Shown: positions 1 to 7,738 of the stretch, piece after piece
Numbering within the stretch: the first letter of the stretch is position 1
How the letters are laid out: each line of letters starts with the position of its first letter
NCBI GenBank assembly: GCA_002633005.1
Contig: NMRA01000729.1
Coordinates: 126,001 to 150,184 of the forward strand
Reading direction: 5' to 3'
Length of the DNA: 24,184 bases
DNA from: Phoronis australis
Taxonomy: Eukaryota; Phoronida; Phoronidae
Notes under the pieces: generated by a model
The model's database searches: none
Told to the model about the DNA's origin: nothing
What the model saw: the letters and a program-made list of their open reading frames with translations, nothing else
Translations under genes and position numbers: made by a program

Positions 1-504
1 AGAAATAAAACTTGTGCTGTACAGTGCCACCTTTGGCGTGTTGACGTGGACGACGTACGATTCGTTCTTGTCTCCTTTGTTACAGTTTTGTATTGATAGG
101 CACCGTTTTTCTGTTTCGTGGTAGATACAGAATTTCCTTTTCTAATTTTTTCTCAAAACTCGAGATTCTATGAGGTAACTTTTAAAATTCGGGGAAATAA
201 CAAAAAAAAACATTCGAGATCAGAAGATACACGTTTAGGTGTCGGTTTCACTGAAGTAAAGTTTTGAGATATCAGCATGCGATACTTTAATCCTTGCAGG
301 CCGATTGTAAATGGCCTTTAAGAAATCCCTTATTTTTTATTGTCTGTGTTCTTTTAACATCAGCTCCTTTCATTCATGGTGTTAGAAAGAGGTTACTGGT
401 GCTGGTTCTCTGCAGGACAGACGTGTACTCTTAAAAGATTTGCGAATTTTTGAAATCCTGATAGTGTGAGATTTATGAGCTACAAATATCGATTTCACTT
501 CCAG
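1..504. other. No gene recognised
   Basis: AT-rich sequence without a recognisable coding exon or RNA gene. If 505-665 is a true terminal exon, this is the intron before it; it ends in a modest pyrimidine tract and CTTCCAG. Confidence 0.4.
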
Positions 505-665
505 CTACTACCACCAGTTCTGGTCGTATCTACACAAATTTGGTGAAAGGAAATGCAAGCAGACAATCCTCCCAACATCTCACCCCGGAGCCAGAACCAG
601 TTTACGAAGACATGCTACCTTCTGGTAAAGCAACCTTTGGTGATGACGCAGCTGTGATGAATTAG
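505..665 (+). pseudogene. Exon-like segment paralogous to the RPTP juxtamembrane exon, ends in stop
   Basis: After a CTTCCAG acceptor, two bases complete a split codon (the same entry phase as RPTP exon 3 on the other strand). Then 52 codons run to TAG at 663-665. The translation carries SSGRIYTNLVKG, PEPEPVYED and KATFGDDAAVMN, which line up in order with [20 protein letters not shown] and [10 protein letters not shown] of exon 3. The [11 protein letters not shown] helix that leads into D1 is missing. It may be the last exon of a truncated receptor whose other exons lie left of the window, or a decayed duplicate. I saw no transmembrane or PTP exon beside it in positions 1-504. Confidence 0.6.
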
Positions 666-1587
666 TTAAGTGGTGATGTCTGCACACATGAGAGTTCATG
701 CAAGAAAGATCGTCGTTTGCACTGACACGATATCAGTGATGAAAGCTTTCTTTATGTAGCGAATCATTGTTGAAAGTGTTAAGTGTTCCCTACTAAGGTC
801 CAATTTCATTCTGTTTTCCTTTGAAGCCTGCAATAAGCAGCATCCTTTTAATATGCTTTGATTTCAACTATTGCTGTAGATGCGCAGTATATTTGATTTG
901 AGTCATCACTGGCGTCATTTTGATGCTTACTTACCCCAGTCGAAGGGTTCGATGGTCGTCTTCCGAGAATCAATTCATTAGTTAAGAGTTAGGTTTTGGT
1001 AAAAAAGTCACAATTCCAACTCATGAATACCAAAAAATCTTTCTTCGCATCCTTTTATTTCAAGTATTGCAAAAATGAAACAGGAGTACAGTAAGGCTGC
1101 ATTCTGTCATTTGTCAACTGTCTAGAAGATCAGAACCAGTTTGGCTGCAATGTGCAATAGTTGTATGGGACAACATTTGGCCAGGAACTATTCCAGATGA
1201 ATGGCGGAGGAAAACTATCAAGTATTTCAAGTAACGAGTGTAGAGAAGTATTGGCTTAAACAACGCATTATGGTTACCTCTTGCTTTCCATTAGATAGTT
1301 TGCGACACATAGCATGCCCAAATGCTTGTAGAAACTTACCCCTCCACAACAGACGTAGCACATACGTGTCGAACTTTTGGCTGACGAGAAAGAGGGTATA
1401 CGAAAATTTCCACCCTAGAATATAACTCAAGTTTTCAGTTATTCATGAAAGTGTTTCATAAATAGTCTGTCTTCATATCTTCAAAATCGCAGGTCGTAGG
1501 GCTTACATTTAAGTGAATGCTGTCATTTAACTGAAAGTTGTAACCTCGTCTCACTCCCTGAAATTTGAAAATATTGATGAAGTACAA
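666..1587. other. Noncoding stretch with one possible decayed exon trace
   Basis: Apart from the weak similarity at 1130-1217 (SEPVW and YGTTFGQE in different frames, reminiscent of EPVYED and VGRTFGDD), nothing is recognisable. The short open frames on both strands around 1201-1430 overlap each other and match no family I know. Confidence 0.35.
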
Positions 1588-1700
1588 CCGTTTCAAGTAA
1601 CTTTAGACAAGTCAAGGATAAAAACAATACTAGACTCAGTACGTCTATCAGGACATCGTTCTTTATTGTGAGGTACATGTACAGTTGCTACAACTAAGTT
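1588..1700 (+). repeat. Diverged direct repeat, copy 1
   Basis: It shares with 2064-2190 the blocks CCGTTT-AAGTAACTTT, ACTAG, TACGT, ATCA-GACATCGTTCTT and GTGAGGTAC, in order and with similar spacing, ending near CAACT. A short partial third copy (ATCGTTCTTGTGAGGTACAA) lies at about 1747-1767. Confidence 0.65.
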
Positions 1701-2063
1701 GTGGTGTCACTGTTTAAACATTCTGGTTTCACTACTGTGATCAGAATATCGTTCTTGTGAGGTACAATTGCTACAACAAACTTGTGAGGGTAATTGGATT
1801 TCCTACTTTATACATTTTCTATTTGACGTATTTCTCATAACTGCTTTGTCACTATTCTATTTACTCTGAGCAGTTCTGTGTACATTCGTTCATAGGCGTC
1901 TTTTTATACATGTATTCCCAGCTTGCAAACTGTTTTGTAACACCTGTATTTACATCACATTACGAGATATTATTCGACAATCCACGTCTTGTTTTACTCC
2001 GTCCGCAACAAAGCTAGTTGCGTATTCCACACAGAATTGCAATAACATAATATCGAAATAGAG

Positions 2064-2190
2064 CCGTTTTAAGTAACTTTTATATGACATCGATAAAGCC
2101 ACTACTAGTCTTAATACGTTCATCAAGACATCGTTCTTATAGTGAGGTACAAACACACAATTTCATTGGTGCACTGCGACAACTGAACTC
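2064..2190 (+). repeat. Diverged direct repeat, copy 2
   Basis: Second copy of the roughly 115-125 bp unit at 1588-1700, about 475 bp away. The shared blocks are described under copy 1. Divergence is substantial, so the duplication is old. Confidence 0.65.
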
Positions 2191-3036
2191 GGGCCAACGG
2201 GCCCATTAAAATTGGAAGCGAAAAGGGTAGAAAACTAACATGGCCCCCATAGTACTTGTGGCCGCGTGTATCAATTCACCCATGTCCACGCTTTCTAAAA
2301 TCGTCCTTGAAAATTTGATATCGAGATCTTTTAAAGGTACGGGGGTGTTCTTCTATTTGAATGGAATGTAGGGGTAATAGTGCCCATTCTCGACCCAAGA
2401 AGTGTGAAGGAATCGTGAGTTTCATCACGGCTGATTTGCAGTCGTAAGAATTTTATACAATGCCATTTGATTGCTTTTTGCTCAGATCTGTTTTGTCACG
2501 ACGTAAGTGTGGAAGAGATTCTCTCGCAATTTTAAAGAAACATATATGAGACTACGCGAATTGATGAGACGAGAAACTGATGTTTTGATAATGCATCCGT
2601 AAGTAGCGATTTAACACTATGTTTAGAGACTCTTAGTCATAAAAAGGGAGTTTACTAATACCATATCATATTATATTCTATTGTATATTATTGTATTGTA
2701 CCAAACAGATTACAAAGTTTATTTTTTTCACGGCACTATCGAGTAAAACGCATTCAAACAATATGATAGGTGTATTTGACTTAATTTTGTGACTTGGACC
2801 ACAAGCTTCTTTACTCTAACTAATGTGCTTTATATTGTTGTACTCAACATAAGAATTGTTGGTTGTTATCATTTTCAGACAACGATAACCATTTTATTCA
2901 GAGCCTTTTGCCAAATGACGCTAAGCTAGGACCCAATAAATACAATCCTGCATTTATTGGTATATTGGGTCTTAGGGTTAAGTCAAACTACTGTGTGTAC
3001 CTATAGCAGTGGTAGTTGTACCTAGCTTTGCTTAGT
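2191..3036. other. Noncoding stretch left of the THAP transposon
   Basis: No gene recognised. It contains a foldback at about 2921-2980: CTAGGACCCAATA on the left arm against the reverse complement of TATTGGGTCTTAG on the right. The rest is AT-rich. Confidence 0.4.
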
Positions 3037-3043
3037 GTTCCAC
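3037..3043 (+). repeat. Target-site duplication, left copy (GTTCCAC)
   Basis: The seven bases GTTCCAC lie directly before the left inverted repeat and recur directly after the right one at 5752-5758. Because the repeat ends begin CAAGG, the exact boundary is ambiguous by a base or two; a 5-bp TTCCA duplication with CCAAGG termini fits equally well. Confidence 0.6.
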
Positions 3044-3123
3044 CAAGGAGTGTAGTAGTATAGGAGAGTTCACTTGTGAGTTCGCTGTTACCGCTACTAC
3101 TAGCGTCGCCAAGTGGTGAACAA
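3044..3123 (+). repeat. Left terminal inverted repeat of the THAP element
   Basis: About 80 bp. It matches the reverse complement of 5656-5751 over CAAGGAGTGTA, AGTATAGGAGAGTTCACT, TTCGCTG, TTACCG, ACTAGCG and CCAAG-GGTGAACAA, with a few small gaps. Confidence 0.85.
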
Positions 3124-3152
3124 GCTACGGTCACCCAGGAAGCGCTAAAACA

Positions 3153-3250
3153 ATGGGGACGGACGCATTTTGCAGTGCGATAAATTGCATGAATTCATCC
3201 ACGAAAACCCCAGACGTGTCATTTTGTAGGTTTCCTAAGGATCCAGAAAG
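3153..3250 (+). pseudogene. THAP domain, exon 1 (transposase N-terminus)
   Basis: ATG at 3153 opens 32 codons and a split codon before a GTAAGG donor. The peptide begins MGTDAFCSAINCMN and continues SFCRFPKDPER. C-x4-C near the N-terminus followed by FPKDPE is the start of the THAP C2CH zinc-binding DNA-binding domain, which recognises element ends in P-type transposases. It begins just inside the left inverted repeat, as expected for a transposase. The exon itself is intact, but the gene is broken in exon 2. Confidence 0.8.
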
Positions 3251-3833
3251 GTAAGGATTATCTGTTATTCAATAATATGATACATTGTCTTTCATTTTGT
3301 GTGTTCTGTTCACGGTTGTTAGACAAGTCGATCGCAGTCCCGGTGCCCGGCACTGTCTGTTGTCTGCAGTGTAGGCTAGACCTACTGGGCAGCCGGCGGA
3401 AGAGGACTATGATTAACGTACGATGTGATCGTCAGCTTTTTGGATACTTGCAGTCCATGTATTCCAAATCAAAATGTCACTCTAACGATCGCAGGGATAA
3501 TTTTAGGAAAACATTCCCATGGCCATGGGTGAATATGAATCGTGGTGACACGGCCATGGCACAATCACAGCCACAGGCCACAGGGCCTTTTAAGTCTTTC
3601 ATTAGTCAAGTCAGAGAATCTGTGGGTCTCGGTGAAAAGTTGTGCAGCCCTTAAAATATCCGTGGATCGACATTTGAGTCCTAGTTTTTTTAGTTGACAC
3701 CAAGACGCTTTTGTCTCTATCACAATCACAGTACGACAGGACTTCTGTAGTGTAGTTTAGTGTAGGCTACCAGTCTCTGTGAACCTGGTGAGTATGAGGT
3801 TTGTTCCTGAGTCTCTCATTGATTTCTGTTCAG

Positions 3834-4117
3834 GTGCAAGCACTGGGAGCCGACCTTATGAATAGAGTGCATCCTACTTGTCCAAGAACTGCAACTTATG
3901 CTCTCATCACTTCGAGGAGTCCATGTTGATGAATGAAGAACAAGCTGGTATTGAATGCAGTGCCCGAGCAGTATTTGATGTCCCCAGTCCACCAAAAATG
4001 AAGACGTCAAAAAGTTCTACGGAAATTATGTTACAGCTGTGGAATAGGCTTTTTGCATTTCTGATTATCGTCTCACAAAGCAAGTACTGGAACATCACGT
4101 GTAGAAAGGACAATTAG
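3834..4117 (+). pseudogene. THAP domain, exon 2, frameshifted
   Basis: After a TTCAG acceptor the AG|G junction completes Arg and reads CKHWE, the THAP continuation (PERCKxW). The frame then hits TGA. Two other frames pick up the domain in turn: first ADLMN, then SASYLSKNCNLCSHHFEES, whose CxxHFE is the last zinc-ligand pair of the C2CH motif. The open frame then runs on through PSPPKMKTSKSST to a stop at about 4117, with no recognised catalytic region. At least two indels are needed to explain this, so I call it a pseudogene; sequencing error is an alternative for one of them. Confidence 0.72.
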
Positions 4118-5655
4118 TCAAAATCTGGTTTTCGTATTTTACTAAGGTTGATCAGATTGAAACATTTTATGAATGGTTAGCCTGTGATTTGAAGAGAGCC
4201 AAAGTGAAACTGATGGGTCTTTTAGAGTCTGAATGGTGGGCTGACATTTTGTTAAACCCAAGCTATCCATATCATTTTGCTTCTCAATGACACTGAAACA
4301 CCTCTGTGAGTAAATTAGTTATCAGCTTCAACGCATTTCGTTGGCAAAAAGAGCTGTTGTTTTCTAGTGAATAGAGAGTGAGAAGGTTGGTTAGATTTTC
4401 TTGTTGTATTGGTGTATGTGTTGCCTATTTTGTACGTTTTTGGAGATTGTGATTAATTTAAACTCCAGTTGTGGCTAAGTAACAAATATGATCTTGTGGT
4501 CTAGCTTTAGCTTACCTGAAATATTTACTGTTATTGATAATATGAACAGTGGGTATAGAAAATAAAAATTTTAGTTTTATCATCCATTAAAAGTCTTTTT
4601 AATTCAGTTTTGTATGAAGTTGTGTGGCTAGTGAATATTTTGATTGCTGTTTAGCACCTCTTAACTTTTTTGTCATGACATTTTGAGCTTGGACTGGTTA
4701 TGGTGGGGATATACTCAATGTGGGGGGGGCTCGAATTCCCGACGATGTAGACCTTTTGCTAACAAGTGAGTGGGCGGACTAAAAAAAAAAAAACGGGGAC
4801 CACCACTGTGAATTGCGCGTTTCCGTTTCTTTAGTGGACTTTTGTCCCATTTTCTCGGACTTTTTGTCTCGTTCAAGCCCCCCGAGCCCCCTGGGTGCGC
4901 GCGTGGGAGAGTGCAATCGAGTTTACCCTATGCTGGAATGTCCAAGAAATAATGGGATGTTCTAAAATTATATTACGATTTTGTGGTAGTGATGAATTGC
5001 TTTCTTCTTCTTACATGTGTAACACCCACTACACCAAACAATTATTCACATTGTTAGTATCCTGGTGCATTGAATAAGGAACACATGCGAAATTGGGTGG
5101 AGGTGAAACCAGCAGTGAGCTGGGAGCAACATGTTTGTCAATGGTCAGGGGAGCAACCAAAATTTATGACAATGGGAATGGCTCAACACCCATGTGGCAT
5201 ACCCCATTGGTTTTTACCTGTTTAGCACTCCTCCCATGTAACCCCCCTGGGAGATGGTCAACACCCATTTGGCGCCCACATGGTTTTTGCCTTGTACCCC
5301 CTTAGCTGTCACCTGTGGGGAATTACCCTCTGAACCCCCAGGAGCAATCATTCAAATTTTATTGTCCATGGAGGTATGAACTGTTATAAGGAAAGATAAT
5401 TTGCCTTGTTAAGAACTCAAACATGAAACAAAACCGTGATAGATTTTGAAGGGAGCTTCAAAAGAATAAAAACAAATACAATTTAATATTGATTAAAATA
5501 CACATTTTCTTTCTCATTCGATTATAAGTGGATGTTAGTTTACCTATTCTAACCATTTTTAATCACACAGTAATTTTATTGCACGTTGAACGTCATTAAA
5601 GTATGAATTCATCAGTGTTTACATTGTTCGGACTGCGCTCCTAAGTAAGTATTGA
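4118..5655. other. Interior of the THAP element without a coding gene
   Basis: No transposase catalytic region is seen. An AATAAA lies at about 4560. Region 4720-4900 has G runs, an A run (about 4781-4793) and a C-rich end, like a separate small insertion. Region 5183-5330 holds an approximately 75-bp tandem duplication. Confidence 0.5.
5183..5330 (+). repeat. Two-copy tandem repeat, period about 75 bp
   Basis: TCAACACCCAT-TGGC, CAT-GGTTTTT-CCT and a C run recur at a 75-bp offset (units start at 5183 and 5258). The copies differ at several sites. It lies inside the THAP element. Confidence 0.65.
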
Positions 5656-5751
5656 TTGTTCACCGCTTGGAGCGCTAGTGTTTCGACCGGTAACCATTGC
5701 AGCGAATGGTAAAATGGCGGAGTGAACTCTCCTATACTCGTACACTCCTTG
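5656..5751 (-). repeat. Right terminal inverted repeat of the THAP element
   Basis: About 96 bp; the inverted counterpart of 3044-3123, with extra bases between the shared blocks. The outermost 34 bp differ from the left end at only two positions by eye. Confidence 0.85.
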
Positions 5752-5758
5752 GTTCCAC
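5752..5758 (+). repeat. Target-site duplication, right copy (GTTCCAC)
   Basis: Identical to 3037-3043 and directly next to the right inverted repeat. See the left copy for the boundary ambiguity. Confidence 0.6.
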
Positions 5759-7660
5759 TTTCAGCTGCCACTATTGACTTGTCTGTCAGTACACAGCTTC
5801 TTCCTGCAACACAACTTGTGCAGTGTCTTCACTGGCAACATAGGGATGGGCAGGAGCCCAGACTGAATTATAGGGAGTGGGACTTGTCTCATAAAACATC
5901 TGCCAGTGAACAGTTTATTTTACAAATGGTGTAACTACATCACTACCTACACGGAATTACAGGAAATCATTCTGGATTTTATTCATATTCAAATAAAATT
6001 TCCAAAGTTGAAAACATGTCAAGACATCAAAGCATTTATAACTAAATGAATATACCAATTTCACTGTGAAATGGTTACCGTAGAAATTCAGTTCATATGA
6101 AATGATTCACCCATGGGCAAGATTGAAACAAAAACTTCATTTCGTGATCTCAATGCAATTCAGCAAACACAAATTTTTCTAGTGTTAACTGAGTTTCTTA
6201 TCATCCTTTAGATCATTCTTGCAGCTTGCTCTAATGACCTCTGACCTCTGAATAACTCAATAACTTAAATAGGAACATGGATTCAACAAAATATATCTCA
6301 CTATATTCATGTGTGTTTACAGTAACGCAAATACATCAGATCATTGCACAAATACCTTACACAGACCAGCGTTCTAAACACAGGTACTGTCATCTAACCG
6401 TTCTTCATATTCACACAGTAATAAGATACAGCAAGATTCGAGTGCCTGTGATTCACTTAGTAAACGCTAGTCCCTTCAACAAATTAGGTAAACATTTCCA
6501 AGTTAACCACTGAAATAAAAGTTCGCTTCATTATTTATCCACACCGCCCCCTGGGGGGAGATTCTGTGAGGAAAGAAGTAGTGCCGATCATTCCTTGTGA
6601 GATCACTTTTACCAAACATTCCCATAATCTGGTCACATGACTTTTAGAATGAAAACATGCTCAGACGTTATGTACAGCTGCTTAACACCTCTATAGTTCA
6701 TTTCCCAGCTCTTTAATGGATCCATTTTGCAAATGCATAGATAACCAGCGAGATAAACTGCAAGTTCTATAGCAAACATATCTTGAGCAATCAGTGTTAG
6801 AACGAATACAATCGTTGTGAGGGCAATTGAACTGATAAATCAAGTCAGTTTTGGCCAAAATTCGGCCTGACTTTGTGCACATATTGTTTTTAACCACAAG
6901 ATCTTTAATTTTATGGTTTTGCTAATATACAGTTAACGAAAGGCTATCTTCTGGTTTAACAGTCGTAACATTATTATGGATGATCCGTTTTAAAACTTGT
7001 TCATCTTCAATATAACGTGAATGGAATTGGTTGCGGTAGAATAGTTTCTTGGTACATGGCTATACATATAAAAAATGATGATTATGATGAATTTGGCATT
7101 AAAACCTCTTTATAGGAAACCAACATAAGATTGGGTTTGTTTACATGAAACCAGCAAATGTCGTCTGATATATAAGCTCTCTGTTCTGACGTGCTTCTTG
7201 AATAGAGCATATTCTGCATGCTTAGACTGGGAAACCTTTAACACTGAGTATAAGCGCATCAAGCAAATTATGATAAATAACGGTTATAGTTAGTTGGTGA
7301 AAATACGAAGCTTTTCATAAGCCCCTTACATAAGCCTGTGTGTTTAAAACAAATAGAGTCAATTGGTTCAATGAAATGTCAAAAAGGTGGACACTATACT
7401 AATACATTTTTGGGGATAAAGCAATCTCAAGATTCTTAAGTACGCCAGCGTAAACTCCGTATTCATGAATTCTGCCCACGTGTAGTCTGGAAATCCATGT
7501 AGTTCACGAAATACGTAACTTAAAACCTGAACGTGTTGAGAAGTCTCGCGAATTCGCGCGATCAAGCAAATGTCACGTCAGCCTTTTCAGTCGCAGAATT
7601 GTTCAAGTCATCGCTTGAGGAGTGATGGAAGATGTTCTGCGGAGATCTGTCTTCACTGTC
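5759..7660. other. 3' flank of the RPTP gene, no other gene seen
   Basis: It contains the receptor's 3' UTR next to 7660 (minus strand) and AT-rich sequence to the right end of the THAP element. I found no conserved coding exon, tRNA or clear repeat. No strong minus-strand polyadenylation signal is visible. Confidence 0.4.
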
Positions 7661-7738
7661 TCAATACGAAAAGTTTGCATACGTATCAAAAGTCTGTATA
7701 AATCTTTCTGCCATGTGGTACAGCGACGTGTATTGGGC
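7661..7738 (-). CDS. RPTP exon 17: last coding exon with YANF tail and stop
   Basis: 78 nt coding; acceptor TTTCAG. It encodes [19 protein letters not shown], then YANFSY and TGA. The QYxxxY helix closes D2, and YANF two residues before the end is the PTPRA/PTPRE-type tyrosine tail. I saw no clear AATAAA close downstream on the minus strand; ATTAAA at about 6904-6909 and TATAAA near 7105 are weak candidates. Confidence 0.9.
   Translation of the reverse strand, partial: AQYTSLYHMAERFIQTFDTYANFSY

Larger units (their letters stand above)
3044..5751 (+). mobile_element. THAP-domain DNA transposon, degenerate (P-like)
   Basis: A 2.7-kb element bounded by inverted repeats beginning CAAGGAGTGTA. 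The repeats share the long block AGTATAGGAGAGTTCACT and further blocks TTCGCTG, GTTACCG, ACTAGCG and GGTGAACAA. A THAP-domain first exon starts about 110 bp inside the left end, and the second THAP exon follows but is frameshifted. From about 4120 to the right repeat there is no long open frame, so a transposase body is absent and the copy is an internally deleted or decayed derivative. THAP-encoding DNA transposons include the P superfamily and Kolobok. Kolobok duplicates TTAA, which is not seen here, and P elements make 8-bp duplications, which is near but not equal to the 7 bp seen. Family assignment is therefore tentative. Confidence 0.8.

Noticed and set aside
931-965. GGGTTCGATGG, a possible tRNA T-arm
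   Set aside because: There is no matching acceptor, D or anticodon arm upstream.
3277-3654. 125-codon plus-strand open frame between the two THAP exons
   Set aside because: It starts inside the intron after a good donor and has no THAP or transposase motif; the THAP reading jumps from 3250 to 3834.
5722-5934. 70-codon plus-strand open frame
   Set aside because: It begins inside the right inverted repeat and crosses the transposon boundary, so it is chance.
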